Source of the DNA: Streptacidiphilus sp. P02-A3a
GTDB taxonomy: Bacteria > Actinomycetota > Actinomycetes > Streptomycetales > Streptomycetaceae
Direction: 5' to 3'
DNA: 64,000 bases
NCBI RefSeq assembly: GCF_014084105.1
Contig: NZ_CP048289.1
Coordinates: forward strand, 1,869,922 to 1,933,921
The notes under the pieces: generated by a model
The model's input: only the letters and a program-made list of their open reading frames with translations
What the model was told of the DNA's origin: nothing
Databases searched by the model: none
Part shown: positions 1 to 8,680 of the stretch, piece after piece
Layout: each line of letters opens with the position of its first letter
Position numbering within the stretch: the stretch's first letter is position 1
Translations under genes and position numbers: made by a program

Positions 1-2665
1 GGTCGACCTTGCCCTCCTTGGCGAGCTCGGTGAGCACGCCCAGGACCACCGACTGCGCGTCGATGTGGAAGAAGCGACGGGCCGCGCCACGGGTGTCGGC
101 GAAGCCGAAGCCGTCCGCGCCCAGCGACTGCCACTGGCCCGGGACCCAGCGCGAGATCTGGTCCGGCACCGCGCGCATCCAGTCCGACACGGCCACGAAC
201 GGGCCCTGCGCACCGGCCAGCTTGGTGGTGACGTACGGGACCCGCTGCTCCTCGTCCGGGTGCAGCAGGTTGAACTCCTCCACCGCGATGGCGTCGCGGC
301 GCAGCTCGGTCCAGGAGGTCGCGGACCAGACGTCGGCCGCCACGTTCCACTCCTCGGCCAGGATCCGCTGGGCCTCCAGCGCCCACGGCACCGCCACGCC
401 GGAGGCGAGGATCTGCGCCGGGACCTGGCCGCCGGTCGCCGGGGCGTACCGGTGCAGGCCCTTGAGGATCCCGTCGACGTCCACGTCGGCCGGCTCGGCG
501 GGCATCCGCATCGGCTCGTTGTAGACCGTCATGTAGTAGAAGACGTCCTCGCCGTGCGGGTGCTCGACACTGCTGCCGTACATCCGCCGGATGCCGTCCT
601 GCACGATGTGCGCGATCTCGAAGCCGTACGCGGGGTCGTACGCGACGACCGCCGGGTTGGTCGAGGCCAGCAGGTGGCTGTGGCCGTCGGCGTGCTGCAG
701 GCCCTCGCCGGTGAGCGTGGTCCGGCCGGCGGTGGCGCCCAGCACGAAGCCGCGCGACAGCTGGTCGGCCATCTGCCAGAACTGGTCGCCGGTGCGCTGG
801 AACCCGAACATCGAGTAGAAGACGTAGATCGGGATCAGCGGCTCGCCGTGGGTCGCGTAGGACGACCCGGCGGCGATCAGCGAGGCGGTGCAGCCGGCCT
901 CGGAGATGCCGTCGTGCAGCATCTGCCCGGTCGGCGACTCCTTGTAGGCGAGCAGCAGCTCGCGGTCCACCGACTCGTACTGCTGGCCCTGCGGGTTGTA
1001 GATCTTCGCCGAGGGGAACAGCGAGTCCATGCCGAACGTGCGGTACTCGTCGGGGGCGATCGGCACGAAGCGGTTGCCGATCCCCTTGTCCCGCATCAGG
1101 TCCTTGAGCAGCCGGACGAACGCCATGGTGGTGGCGATCTCCTGCTGGCCGGAACCCTTCTTGAGGGTCTTGTAGGCGTCGTCGCCCGGGAGCTCCAGCA
1201 TGCGCGGCCGGACCTTGCGGGTCGGCACGTAACCGCCGAGCTCGCTGCGGCGGTCGTGCATGTACTGGATCTCCTCGGAGTCCCGGCCCGGGTGGTAGTA
1301 GGGCGGGTAGCCGGCGTCCAGCTGCTTGTCGGTGATCGGCAGGTGCAGCCGGTCGCGGAAGCGCTTGAGGTCCTCGGTGGTGAGCTTCTTCATCTGGTGG
1401 GTCGCGTTGCGGCCCTCGAAGTTCGGACCGAGGGTCCAGCCCTTGACGGTCTGGGCCAGGATCACCGTCGGCTGGCCGACGTGCTCGCGGGCCGCCTTGA
1501 AGGCCGCGTAGACCTTGGCGTGGTCGTGGCCGCCGCGACCCAGGTGCTGGATCTGCTGGTCGGTCATGTTCTCGACCATGGCGCGCAACCGTACGTCGCC
1601 GCCGAAGAAGTTCTCCCGGATGTACGCGCCGGACTCGGTGGCGTACGTCTGGAACTGGCCGTCGGGGGTGGTGTTCAGCTTGTTCACCAGCACGCCGTCG
1701 CGGTCCTGCGCCAGCAGCGGGTCCCAGCTGCGGTCCCAGACCAGCTTGATGACGTTCCAGCCGGCGCCCCGGAACTGGGACTCCAGCTCCTGGATGATCT
1801 TGCCGTTGCCGCGCACCGGGCCGTCGAGCCGCTGCAGGTTGCAGTTGACCACGAAGGTCAGGTTGTCCAGGTTCTCGCGCGCGGCGAGGGACAGCTGGCC
1901 CAGCGACTCCGGCTCGTCCATCTCGCCGTCGCCGAGGAAGGCGTAGACGTGCGAGTCGGAGGTGTCCTTGATGCCGCGGTCGGTCAGGTAGCGGTTCATC
2001 CGCGCCTGGTAGATCGCGCCCAGCGGGCCGAGGCCCATGGAGACGGTCGGGAACTCCCAGAAGTCCGGCATCAGCCGGGGGTGCGGGTAGCTCGACAGGC
2101 CGTACGGGGCCTTGGACTTCTCCTGCCGGAAGGCGTCGAGCTGCTGCTCGGTCAGCCGGTCCAGCAGGAAGGCGCGGGCGTAGATGCCGGGGGAGGCGTG
2201 GCCCTGGAAGAAGATCTGGTCGCCCGACTCGCCGTCGGCGTCCTTGCCCCGGAAGAAGTAGTTGAAGCCGACGTCGTACAGCGACGCGGACGAGGCGAAG
2301 GTGGCGATGTGGCCGCCGACGCCGATGCCCGGGCGCTGCGCCCGGGAGACCATCACGGCCGCGTTCCAGCGGGTCGCGTTCAGGACCTTGCGCTCGATCT
2401 CCTCGTTGCCGGGGAAGAACGGCTCGTTCTTGGTCGCGATGGTGTTGATGTAGTCCGTGCTCCGCATCTCGGGCACGGCGACGCGCTTCTCACGGGCGCG
2501 CTCGATCAGCCTCAGCATCAGGTAGCGGGCGCGCTCGCGTCCCCGCTCGTCGATGGCCGCGTCGAGCGATTCCAGCCACTCGCTGGTCTCCTCGGGATCG
2601 AAGTCCGGGACCTGGCTGGGCAGGCCGCCAATGATGATCGGGTTGCGATCGGATCCGGAAGCCAC
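1..2665 (-). CDS. aceE: Pyruvate dehydrogenase E1 component, homodimeric type (3' end cut by window)
   Basis: Thiamine-diphosphate-dependent decarboxylase subunit of the pyruvate dehydrogenase complex, feeding acetyl-CoA to the TCA cycle in the cytoplasm. The window holds 888 codons; the family is about 910-920 residues, so only some 25 C-terminal residues are missing. The ThDP/Mg motif [10 protein letters not shown] begins near residue 245, followed by the downstream NCN. The protein starts [16 protein letters not shown], as in Streptomyces AceE. I chose the GTG at 2665 because a GAAGGA Shine-Dalgarno lies just upstream and conserved sequence starts there. It is divergent from the DUF3052 gene across a 590-bp control region. 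Identity is secure from continuous family-like sequence along the whole frame. Confidence 0.97.
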   Translation of the reverse strand, partial: MASGSDRNPIIIGGLPSQVPDFDPEETSEWLESLDAAIDERGRERARYLMLRLIERAREKRVAVPEMRSTDYINTIATKNEPFFPGNEEIERKVLNATRWNAAVMVSRAQRPGIGVGGHIATFASSASLYDVGFNYFFRGKDADGESGDQIFFQGHASPGIYARAFLLDRLTEQQLDAFRQEKSKAPYGLSSYPHPRLMPDFWEFPTVSMGLGPLGAIYQARMNRYLTDRGIKDTSDSHVYAFLGDGEMDEPESLGQLSLAARENLDNLTFVVNCNLQRLDGPVRGNGKIIQELESQFRGAGWNVIKLVWDRSWDPLLAQDRDGVLVNKLNTTPDGQFQTYATESGAYIRENFFGGDVRLRAMVENMTDQQIQHLGRGGHDHAKVYAAFKAAREHVGQPTVILAQTVKGWTLGPNFEGRNATHQMKKLTTEDLKRFRDRLHLPITDKQLDAGYPPYYHPGRDSEEIQYMHDRRSELGGYVPTRKVRPRMLELPGDDAYKTLKKGSGQQEIATTMAFVRLLKDLMRDKGIGNRFVPIAPDEYRTFGMDSLFPSAKIYNPQGQQYESVDRELLLAYKESPTGQMLHDGISEAGCTASLIAAGSSYATHGEPLIPIYVFYSMFGFQRTGDQFWQMADQLSRGFVLGATAGRTTLTGEGLQHADGHSHLLASTNPAVVAYDPAYGFEIAHIVQDGIRRMYGSSVEHPHGEDVFYYMTVYNEPMRMPAEPADVDVDGILKGLHRYAPATGGQVPAQILASGVAVPWALEAQRILAEEWNVAADVWSATSWTELRRDAIAVEEFNLLHPDEEQRVPYVTTKLAGAQGPFVAVSDWMRAVPDQISRWVPGQWQSLGADGFGFADTRGAARRFFHIDAQSVVLGVLTELAKEGKVD

Positions 2666-2793
2666 GCTGTTCCTTCACTAGTCGGTCGTCACTAAGAGGT
2701 GGTGTCGCGCCGCCTCCATCGTGGACCGCAGGTCGAGATACGTCATCTCTACCCATCGGTAACCGGTTCGTATCCGGTGGCCTTTCGGACATC

Positions 2794-2855
2794 GGACTCC
2801 CTTTCGGGTGAAACCGGTCCCGCCCTGCAGTGAAGACCCGCTGATGAGGGAGTCC
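2794..2855. promoter_or_regulatory. Inverted repeat in the aceE leader or promoter
   Basis: GGACTCCCT at 2794-2802 is matched by AGGGAGTCC at 2847-2855, with an AAACCGGT element between them. The repeat sits 130-190 bp upstream of the aceE start. It could be a bipartite operator or an RNA stem in the aceE leader; nothing distinguishes these by eye. Confidence 0.35.
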
Positions 2856-3212
2856 CCGCTACGACGAGGTGGCCCGACCGTCGCCACAACGCTGTGGTGA
2901 GTGGGCTGGGGAGGGCCAAGCAGGAACTCTACGCCCGCCGGAGGGGTGCTCCGGATGCTGGTCCGGCATGTGGTCGCCGAGGGGGGTTGGCCGCCTGCGG
3001 GGAGTGATGACGGCCATCGACGGGTATCCACGGGGAGAAGTCGAGTCGACAATCCGCTGCGCGATTCCACTGCTTAGGTTGATACTGGGGCAAACAGGCG
3101 TGATGTATGTCACCCCCAGCGGCGTGTCGCGTTGTGGGACATCATCGAACGGGCGGGATCGGTCATCGGGTACTTGCGCTGAGCGTCCCGCCCGTGTGGA
3201 CTACCGCCACAG

Positions 3213-3233
3213 CCCTGCCTTCAGGAGGCAGGG
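3213..3233 (+). promoter_or_regulatory. Perfect hairpin directly upstream of the DUF3052 ribosome-binding site
   Basis: CCCTGCCT (3213-3220) and AGGCAGGG (3226-3233) form a perfect 8-bp stem with a 5-nt loop. It ends 8 nt before the AGGAGG ribosome site at 3242-3247. It lies in the expected 5' untranslated region, so it may stabilise the message or tune initiation. It has no U-tract, so termination is less likely. Confidence 0.45.
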
Positions 3234-3255
3234 TCGGATATAGGAGGCAATTCCC

Positions 3256-3696
3256 GTGAGCGCGACCGCGGACCCCGCGGAGGACAGGTCCAACCCGGCC
3301 AACCGGTTGGGATTCCAGCCCGGACAGGTGGTCCAGGAGCTCGGCTACGACGACGACGTCGACATGGACCTGCGTGAGGCCGTGGAGGACCTCACCGGCA
3401 CAGAGCTCGTCGACGAGGACTATGACGACGTCGCGGACGCCGTGCTGATGTGGTTCCGCGACGATGACGGCGATCTCACCGACGCCCTCGTCGACGCCCT
3501 GACGTACCTGGAGGAGGGGGGCCTGGTCTGGCTGCTCAGCCCCAAGACCGGGCGTACCGGGCACGTCGAGGCCAGCGACATCGCCGAGGCGGCGCAGACC
3601 GCCGGCCTCTCCCAGACCAGCACCATCAACATCAGCAAGGACTGGCAGGCCGTGCGCCTGGCCACCCCCAAGGCCGCCAAGGCAGGCCAGCGCTGA
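3256..3696 (+). CDS. DUF3052 domain-containing protein
   Basis: Small acidic cytoplasmic protein of 146 residues, matching the actinobacterial DUF3052 family by its sequence pattern (GFQPGQVVQELGYDDDVD near residues 20-37 and WLLSPKTGRTGHVE near 95-108). Its biochemical role is not known to me. The start is GTG at 3256, preceded by AGGAGG at 3242-3247. It is divergent from aceE, as I recall for Streptomyces genomes generally. A strong hairpin follows the stop, so it is probably transcribed alone. Confidence 0.9.
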   Translation: MSATADPAEDRSNPANRLGFQPGQVVQELGYDDDVDMDLREAVEDLTGTELVDEDYDDVADAVLMWFRDDDGDLTDALVDALTYLEEGGLVWLLSPKTGRTGHVEASDIAEAAQTAGLSQTSTINISKDWQAVRLATPKAAKAGQR

Positions 3697-3731
3697 CCGG
3701 CTGACTGAGCAGTACCCCAGGTGACGGAACC

Positions 3732-3768
3732 GGCCCTCCGCGCGTGCCCGAAGCGCGCGCGGGGGGCC
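3732..3768 (+). terminator. Terminator hairpin after the DUF3052 gene
   Basis: Left arm 3732-3744 (GGCCCTCCGCGCG) pairs with 3756-3768 through 13 positions, with one U-G wobble and an 11-nt loop. It begins 35 nt after the stop codon and has no U-run, as is usual for actinobacterial terminators. Confidence 0.6.
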
Positions 3769-3844
3769 GCGCTGTGCCCGGCCGCGCCCGGCCGGGGTCC
3801 GGGCTGGTGCTGCCGAGCGCGGTCGGCATGGGCAGAATGCCCGT

Positions 3845-4717
3845 ATGGACGATCAGGGCAGCCCTTCTCATCCGGCTCATCCGGGCGGCCCGCGCGGGGT
3901 GGCCACCGGTCCGGCGGGGGAGCTGCGCGAGCGGGTGCTCGGCTCCTGGGACGCGCTGCTCGTCCTGGCGGCCGACCGCGAGGACGTCGGCCCGCTGGCC
4001 GAGCTCGGCTCTTGGCCCGAGCGCCCGGTGCTGGCCCGGCTGCTCGCCCAGGCCCGGGGTGAGCACCTGGACGCGGCGCCGCCGCGGACCGACCACAGCG
4101 GCGCCGGACGGGAGCCGATCCTGGCGGCGCTGGCCGAGGCCCGGCACCGGGTCGCCGACGCGCTGGAGCTGGCCGCGGCGCGGCCCGCGCTGGCCCTGGC
4201 CGAGCTGGACTCCACGCTCGGCCCGCTGCCGCTGCTGACCCAGGTCCACGCCATGGGCCACGAGCTGGCCCTGGCCGCGCTGCGGCTGCCCGACGGCGCC
4301 GAGCCCGCGCTGCCCGCTCCGCTGGCCGAGGCCGGGGTGGCCGCGCTGGTGGACGTCGTCGGCGCGCTCGCGCACCGGCAGGGCCTGCGGACCCGGGCCG
4401 CGGTCTGGGGCCGGGGCACCGGCGGCTGGCAGTTCCGGGCCGACCCGACCGGCTGGACCACCACCCCCTGCCGGCAGACCCCGCCGCCGGGCGTGCCCGG
4501 GATCGAGGGCCCGGCCGCGACCGTCCTCGGGGTCCCCTCCGGGCGGGCGGCGCTGCCCGCCCTGCTCGCCCGGGGCGACCTGCGGCTGCACCGGATCGGC
4601 GGGCTGATGGCGCTGGCACCGCTGGTGGAGCAGGTGCCGGGACTGCCCGGCGGGGCGCTGCTGCGGCGGGCGGTCGGGGTGGTCGGCCTGCTCGGCCGGC
4701 TGCCCGGGGTCCGTTGA
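3845..4717 (+). CDS. Actinobacterial protein of unknown function, alanine/leucine rich
   Basis: A 290-residue protein I do not recognise with confidence. It is rich in Ala, Leu, Pro and Gly and has no signal peptide or clear membrane span. A segment near residues 130-150 (LTQVHAMGHELALAAL) faintly resembles helical-bundle DinB or mycothiol-dependent maleylpyruvate isomerase-like proteins; this is only a suggestion. The ATG at 3845 has no Shine-Dalgarno. A CAGAAT -10-like box lies 6 nt before it, so the transcript may be leaderless. A small GGGCA-GAA-TGCCC hairpin overlaps that box. Its codon pattern fits a real gene, and it sits between two conserved genes on the same strand. Confidence 0.7.
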   Translation: MDDQGSPSHPAHPGGPRGVATGPAGELRERVLGSWDALLVLAADREDVGPLAELGSWPERPVLARLLAQARGEHLDAAPPRTDHSGAGREPILAALAEARHRVADALELAAARPALALAELDSTLGPLPLLTQVHAMGHELALAALRLPDGAEPALPAPLAEAGVAALVDVVGALAHRQGLRTRAAVWGRGTGGWQFRADPTGWTTTPCRQTPPPGVPGIEGPAATVLGVPSGRAALPALLARGDLRLHRIGGLMALAPLVEQVPGLPGGALLRRAVGVVGLLGRLPGVR

Positions 4718-4742
4718 CCGGGGTCCGCTGACCGCGCGGCGC

Positions 4743-4780
4743 TCCGGTGCTGGTCCGGCGCCGGTCCGGTGCTGGTCCGG
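4743..4780. repeat. 16-bp direct repeat between genes
   Basis: TCCGGTGCTGGTCCGG occurs at 4743-4758 and again at 4765-4780 (22-bp period), within a run of related GGTCCGG elements between 4720 and 4785. It lies upstream of the peroxiredoxin gene. It may be simple slippage-prone GC sequence or a binding-site array. Confidence 0.6.
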
Positions 4781-4888
4781 TCGGGGAGGTGTCGGTGCGG
4801 GATGGCAGGATGTTCCCGGGCACGACGACCGGTAGGGCCGCACCGCGGGGACACGCGGGCGGCCCGCACTCTTGAGGGGTTACCCACC

Positions 4889-5347
4889 ATGGCAATCGAG
4901 ATCGGTACCGAAGCTCCCGACTTCGCGCTCAAGAACCAGCACGGCGAGACCGTTCGGCTCTCGGACTTCCGGGGCGAGAAGAACGTCGTCCTGGTGTTCT
5001 ACCCGTTCGCCTTCACCCCCACCTGCACCGGCGAGCTGTGCAGCCTGGAGAAGGAGCTGCCGCAGTTCCAGAACGACGACGTGCAGATCATCGCGATCTC
5101 CAACGACTCGCCGTTCACGCTCCGGATCTTCGCCGAGAAGGAGGGGCTGGAGTACCCGCTGCTGTCCGACTTCTGGCCGCACGGCGCGGCCTCCCGCGGC
5201 TACGGCGTGTTCGACGAGGAGAAGGGCTGCGCCGTCCGCGGCACCTTCGTGATCGACAAGGCCGGTACCGTCCGCTGGACCGTCGTCAACGGCCTGCCGG
5301 ACGCCCGTGACCAGCAGCAGTACCTGGCGGCGCTCGCGGCGCTCTGA
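4889..5347 (+). CDS. AhpE-type one-Cys peroxiredoxin
   Basis: Thiol peroxidase of 152 residues that reduces hydroperoxides in the cytoplasm. The thioredoxin-fold motif YPFAFTPTCTGELC contains the peroxidatic Cys46 in the PxxxTxxC pattern. Cys51 and a later Cys also occur, but there is no typical C-terminal resolving Cys, which fits the AhpE/one-Cys class. I chose ATG 4889 because GAGGGG (4874-4879) precedes it and the family N-terminus (MAIEIGTEAPDF) begins there; the frame is open further upstream. It lies next to terD genes, consistent with an oxidative-stress setting. A 13-bp stem-loop follows. Confidence 0.94.
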   Translation: MAIEIGTEAPDFALKNQHGETVRLSDFRGEKNVVLVFYPFAFTPTCTGELCSLEKELPQFQNDDVQIIAISNDSPFTLRIFAEKEGLEYPLLSDFWPHGAASRGYGVFDEEKGCAVRGTFVIDKAGTVRWTVVNGLPDARDQQQYLAALAAL

Positions 5348-5375
5348 CGCCGTCGGCGGCGGGCCCCGGCGGGCC

Positions 5376-5412
5376 CGCGTCACCGCCCGGCCGCGTCCGG
5401 GGCGGTGACGCG
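5376..5412 (+). terminator. Terminator hairpin after the peroxiredoxin gene
   Basis: CGCGTCACCGCCC (5376-5388) and its exact complement GGGCGGTGACGCG (5400-5412) form a 13-bp perfect stem with an 11-nt loop, 28 nt after the stop codon. Confidence 0.7.
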
Positions 5413-5543
5413 CCGTACCGCTGTCGGTGCGTGCGGCTGCGGACCAGGGGAACCCGACACTACGATCGGTCCGTTGGCTTGACAGCAACCGAACCGCACC
5501 GACGGGGGCACGCCGCAGTGCTCCCCCAGCAACTGGAGGACTC

Positions 5544-6119
5544 GTGGGTGTCAGCCTCAGCAAGGGTGGCAATGTCTCGCTCACCAAGGAGGCGCCGGGC
5601 CTGACGGCGGTACTCGTGGGCCTGGGCTGGGAAGCCCGGACCACCACCGGCGCCGACTTCGACCTGGACGCCAGCGCGATCCTCACCGCCGAGACCGGCA
5701 AGGTCGCCTCGGACAAGGACTTCGTCTTCTACAACAACCTCAAGTCCGTCGACGGCTCGGTCGAGCACACCGGCGACAACCTCACCGGTGAGGGCGAGGG
5801 CGACGACGAGGTCATCAAGGTCAACCTGGCCGCCGTGCCGACCGCCGTCGCCAAGATCGTCTTCCCGGTCTCGATCTACGAGGCGGAGTCCCGGCTGCAG
5901 AGTTTCGGCCAGGTCCGCAACGCCTACATCCGGGTCGTCAACCAGGCCACCGGCCAGGAGATCGCCCGCTACGACCTGTCCGAGGACGCCTCGACCGAGA
6001 CCGCCATGGTCTTCGGCGAGCTCTACCGCAACGGCACCGAGTGGAAGTTCCGCGCGATCGGCCAGGGCTACGCCTCCGGCCTGCGCGGCATCGCCCAGGA
6101 CTTCGGCGTCAACGTCTGA
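5544..6119 (+). CDS. terD: TerD family tellurium-resistance/calcium-stress protein (copy 1)
   Basis: TerD-domain protein of 191 residues. The family binds calcium and acts in stress, tellurite and phage-related responses; its exact job in Streptomyces is unsettled. Family motifs are present: [10 protein letters not shown] at residues 37-46 and [10 protein letters not shown] near 56-65, both rich in Ca-binding acids, plus the C-terminal [15 protein letters not shown]. The GTG at 5544 is preceded by TGGAGGA (5534-5540), although the frame is open further upstream. It is a close paralogue of the gene at 6842, with an inserted toxin-antitoxin pair between them. Confidence 0.95.
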   Translation: MGVSLSKGGNVSLTKEAPGLTAVLVGLGWEARTTTGADFDLDASAILTAETGKVASDKDFVFYNNLKSVDGSVEHTGDNLTGEGEGDDEVIKVNLAAVPTAVAKIVFPVSIYEAESRLQSFGQVRNAYIRVVNQATGQEIARYDLSEDASTETAMVFGELYRNGTEWKFRAIGQGYASGLRGIAQDFGVNV

Positions 6120-6216
6120 CCGGAGCTGCCGGACCGCACACGTGAGGTCGGGCCCGCCAGCGCGTCTGGACGGCCCGGCTTCGGCGCTGCGCTCCGACGG
6201 TTTGCCACCAGGGCGA

Positions 6217-6222
6217 TAGCAT
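6217..6222 (+). promoter_or_regulatory. -10 box of a probably leaderless antitoxin transcript
   Basis: TAGCAT fits TANNNT and lies exactly 6 nt before the antitoxin ATG at 6229, where no Shine-Dalgarno is visible. This is the arrangement expected when transcription begins at the start codon. Confidence 0.45.
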
Positions 6223-6228
6223 GCCTGC

Positions 6229-6423
6229 ATGGCTGTGACGCTGCGGCTCCCCGAGACCGATGACCAGCTTCTGACCGAGCGCGCCAAGGCGGAAGGCCGC
6301 AGCAAGCAGGAGCTGGCCACCGAGGCCATCCATGTCTTCCTGACACGCCGGACCGAGCTGTTCGCGGACGTCCTCGACCAGGTCATGACCGAGGACGCGG
6401 AGTTGCTGGAACGCCTTGCGTGA
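6229..6423 (+). CDS. Antitoxin of a Doc-type toxin-antitoxin pair (ribbon-helix-helix-like)
   Basis: A 64-residue protein beginning MAVTLRLPETDDQLL, with a short beta strand then two helices, as in CopG/RHH-type DNA-binding antitoxins. Its acidic C-terminus (near residues 45-64) would wrap the toxin. Its stop overlaps the toxin start by 4 nt (GTGA), so the two are translationally coupled and stoichiometry is controlled. It should neutralise the Doc partner and repress the shared promoter. No Shine-Dalgarno is seen and a TAGCAT box suggests a leaderless message. Function is inferred mainly from the partner. Confidence 0.85.
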   Translation: MAVTLRLPETDDQLLTERAKAEGRSKQELATEAIHVFLTRRTELFADVLDQVMTEDAELLERLA

Positions 6424-6770
6424 TCTACCTCGATCTGCTCGAACTCCTGATGAGCGTCGAGCGGATCACCGGTTCGCGGCACTGTGTGCGTGATTTCGGT
6501 CTTCCGCACTCCTCGGTCGAGCGGCCCAGGACCCATGTGGTCGGCGTCGAGGTCTATCCCGCGCTGCTGCATTCCCTGGCGCGCAACCACGCTCTGGTGG
6601 ACGGCAACAAGCGCACCGCGTGGATCGCCATGCGGATGATGCTTCGGCTCAACGGGGTCCGGTTGAACGCGCCGGTCGACGACGCGGAGGTGTTCGTGAA
6701 CGCGGTCGCCACGGGCGAGCTGGAGGTCCCGGAGATCGCCAGGCAGCTCCGGGCATGGGCGGTCGGCTGA
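6420..6770 (+). CDS. Doc-like Fic-family toxin
   Basis: A 116-residue Fic/Doc toxin with the signature HALVDGNKRTA: His57 through Arg65, matching HxFx(D/E)GNKR with Leu in place of Phe. The GNKR form is the Doc type; phage P1 Doc phosphorylates EF-Tu and halts translation, so the same reaction is likely here. The GTG at 6420 overlaps the antitoxin stop. The pair sits precisely between two paralogous terD genes on the same strand, so it either inserted there or was recruited to the stress locus. Length is normal and no damage is seen. Confidence 0.92.
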   Translation: MIYLDLLELLMSVERITGSRHCVRDFGLPHSSVERPRTHVVGVEVYPALLHSLARNHALVDGNKRTAWIAMRMMLRLNGVRLNAPVDDAEVFVNAVATGELEVPEIARQLRAWAVG

Positions 6771-6841
6771 CGGCCGTCCTAGACTTCGGCGCAGAGCCCG
6801 GGCCAGCTCGGTGCCCGGGCTGTTCGGAAGGGGAGATACGG

Positions 6842-7420
6842 ATGGGTGTCACTCTCGCCAAGGGCGGCAACGTCTCACTGTCCAAGGCCGCACCCAATCT
6901 GACGGCCGTGCAGATCGGCCTCGGCTGGCAGGCCCGGTCCACCACCGGCGCCGACTTCGACCTGGACGCCAGCGCGCTGCTGTGCTCCAACGGCCGGGTG
7001 CTCCGGGACGAGTACTTCGTCTTCTACAACAACCTCACCAGCCCCGAGGGCTCGGTCCAGCACATGGGCGACGACCTGGTCGGCGGTACCGGCGCGGACG
7101 ACGACGAGGTGGTCAAGGTCGACCTGGCCACGGTCCCGGCGGAGGTCGACAAGATCGTCTTCCCGGTGTCGATCTACGACGCCGAGGCGCGGCTGCAGAG
7201 CTTCGGGCAGGTCCGCAGCGCCTACATCCGGGTGGTCAACCAGGCGGACGGCAGCGAACTCGCCCGCTACGACCTGTCCGAGGACGCCTCCAACGAGACC
7301 GCGATGATCTTCGGGGAGCTGTACCGCTACAACGGCGAGTGGAAGTTCCGGGCGGTCGGGCAGGGTTATGCGTCTGGGCTTCGGGGAATCGCCCTAGACT
7401 TCGGGGTTAACGTTCAGTAA
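6842..7420 (+). CDS. terD: TerD family tellurium-resistance/calcium-stress protein (copy 2)
   Basis: A 192-residue TerD paralogue of the gene at 5544, sharing nearly all motifs: [10 protein letters not shown] near residues 37-46, RDEYFVFYNN near 57-66, and [15 protein letters not shown] at the end. Acidic Ca-ligand positions are kept. ATG 6842 follows a GGGGAGA ribosome site. A DUF475/TerC-like gene follows about 100 bp later, the usual Ter context of soluble TerD proteins with an integral membrane partner. It is probably involved in membrane-linked metal or oxidative stress sensing; this is family knowledge, not visible in the sequence. Confidence 0.95.
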   Translation: MGVTLAKGGNVSLSKAAPNLTAVQIGLGWQARSTTGADFDLDASALLCSNGRVLRDEYFVFYNNLTSPEGSVQHMGDDLVGGTGADDDEVVKVDLATVPAEVDKIVFPVSIYDAEARLQSFGQVRSAYIRVVNQADGSELARYDLSEDASNETAMIFGELYRYNGEWKFRAVGQGYASGLRGIALDFGVNVQ

Positions 7421-7438
7421 GAAAAGATGCGTGCAGGG

Positions 7439-7490
7439 CGGGGAGTGCGACCGCAGGGCCATGGGCCGCCGCTCCCCGCGCTTCCGGCCG
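7439..7490 (+). terminator. Possible stem-loop between terD and the DUF475 gene
   Basis: GCGGGGAG (7439-7446) is complementary to CTCCCCGC (7483-7490) across a 36-nt loop. It may be a weak terminator or attenuator separating the two genes. The long loop makes this uncertain. Confidence 0.3.
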
Positions 7491-7519
7491 CCGTTCGCTA
7501 CCGAAAAGGATTGACCCCC

Positions 7520-8638
7520 ATGCTCCTACGTACCTTCGGGTGGTCCATGGGGATCACCGTCGTCGGCCTGGCGGCGGCGGCGTACTTCTGGGGGGCGGAC
7601 GGCTTCGGCGTCGTCCTGATCCTCTCGGTGCTGGAGATCTCGCTCTCCTTCGACAACGCGGTCATCAACGCCACCATCCTGAAACGGATGACGCCGTTCT
7701 GGCAGCGGATCTTCCTCACCGTCGGCGTGCTCATCGCGGTCTTCGGGATGCGCCTGGTCTTCCCGCTGCTGGTGGTCGCGCTCACCGCGCACATCGGCCC
7801 GCAGACCGTGATCTCGCTCGCGCTGGACTCCAGCAAGACCTCGGGCGGCCTGACCTACGCCCAGCACCTGAACGCCGCGCACCCGGCGATCGCCGCGTTC
7901 GGCGGGATGTTCCTGCTGATGATCTTCCTGGACTTCATCCTCGGTGAGAAGGAGGTCCGCTGGCTCGGCTGGATCGAGGGCCCGCTGGAGCGGATCGGCA
8001 AGCTGAACCAGCTGTCGGTGGTGGTCTCGATGATCGTGCTGATGCTCTCGGCGCGGTTCTTCGCCGAGACCCGGGCGGAGACGGTCCTGCTGGCCGGGGT
8101 CGCCGGACTCACCTCGTACCTGGCCGTCAGCGGGCTGTCCGAGCTGTTCGAGAGCGCGGGCGAGGAGGAGGACGCGGACGCCTCGGACACCTCGGACGAG
8201 GGCGCGGTCGTCGCGGCGTCGGGCTCCGGCTCCGGCTCCGGCTCGGGGAAGTCGGCGCTGCTGGTGGCCGGGAAGGCCGCCTTCTTCCTGTTCCTCTACC
8301 TGGAGGTGCTGGACGCCTCGTTCTCCTTCGACGGCGTCGTCGGGGCGTTCGCCATCAGCCAGGACATCTTCCAGATCACCCTCGGCCTGGGCATCGGCGC
8401 GCTGTACATCCGCTCGCTGACGGTCTACCTGGTCCGCCAGGGCACCCTGGACGACTACGTCTACCTGGAGCACGGGGCGCACTACGCGATCGGCGCGCTG
8501 GCGATCATCCTGATGGTCTCCATCAGGTACAGCATCCCGGAGGTCGTCACCGGCCTGATCGGGGTCGCCTTCATCGGCCTGGCGCTGCTCTCCTCCATGG
8601 CCAGGAACCGCCGACTGGCGGCCGAGGGCACCGGCTGA
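7520..8638 (+). CDS. DUF475/TerC-like integral membrane protein
   Basis: A 372-residue polytopic membrane protein with about eight or nine hydrophobic spans. The TerC/LysE-superfamily signature LEISLSFDNAV lies at residues 38-48 and a second matching element, LDASFSFDGVVGAF, in the second half, giving an internally duplicated layout. Between the halves (near residues 215-245) is an acidic then Ser/Gly-repeat linker (GSGSGSGSG), probably cytoplasmic and flexible. The family is linked to metal export or to anchoring Ter proteins. ATG 7520 is preceded by AAAGGA (7505-7510). It converges on the ROK gene. Confidence 0.92.
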   Translation: MLLRTFGWSMGITVVGLAAAAYFWGADGFGVVLILSVLEISLSFDNAVINATILKRMTPFWQRIFLTVGVLIAVFGMRLVFPLLVVALTAHIGPQTVISLALDSSKTSGGLTYAQHLNAAHPAIAAFGGMFLLMIFLDFILGEKEVRWLGWIEGPLERIGKLNQLSVVVSMIVLMLSARFFAETRAETVLLAGVAGLTSYLAVSGLSELFESAGEEEDADASDTSDEGAVVAASGSGSGSGSGKSALLVAGKAAFFLFLYLEVLDASFSFDGVVGAFAISQDIFQITLGLGIGALYIRSLTVYLVRQGTLDDYVYLEHGAHYAIGALAIILMVSIRYSIPEVVTGLIGVAFIGLALLSSMARNRRLAAEGTG

Positions 8639-8654
8639 CCCGGCGCCGCACCGC

Positions 8655-8680
8655 CCGCCGCGCCGGTTCAGGCGCGGCGG
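8655..8680. terminator. Bidirectional terminator between DUF475 and ROK genes
   Basis: CCGCCGCGCC (8655-8664) and its perfect complement GGCGCGGCGG (8671-8680) make a 10-bp stem with a 6-nt loop. The ROK stop codon (8668-8670) lies inside the loop. The position between convergent genes supports termination in both directions. Confidence 0.65.

Larger units (their letters stand above)
2666..3255. promoter_or_regulatory. Divergent control region between aceE and the DUF3052 gene
   Basis: This 590-bp stretch holds no convincing gene; the short frames in it are overlapping and lack family-like sequence. It must carry the promoters for both divergent genes. Visible structure includes a 9-bp inverted repeat (arms 2794-2802 and 2847-2855), the palindrome AACCGGTT near 2761, a small hairpin CCACA-ACGC-TGTGG near 2884-2897, and a perfect hairpin just before the DUF3052 ribosome site. 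I did not assign -35/-10 boxes with confidence. Confidence 0.6.

Noticed and set aside
65..2695. Long plus-strand open frame opposite aceE
   Set aside because: Low-complexity V/R/G/D composition with no family sequence; a GC-rich shadow of aceE.
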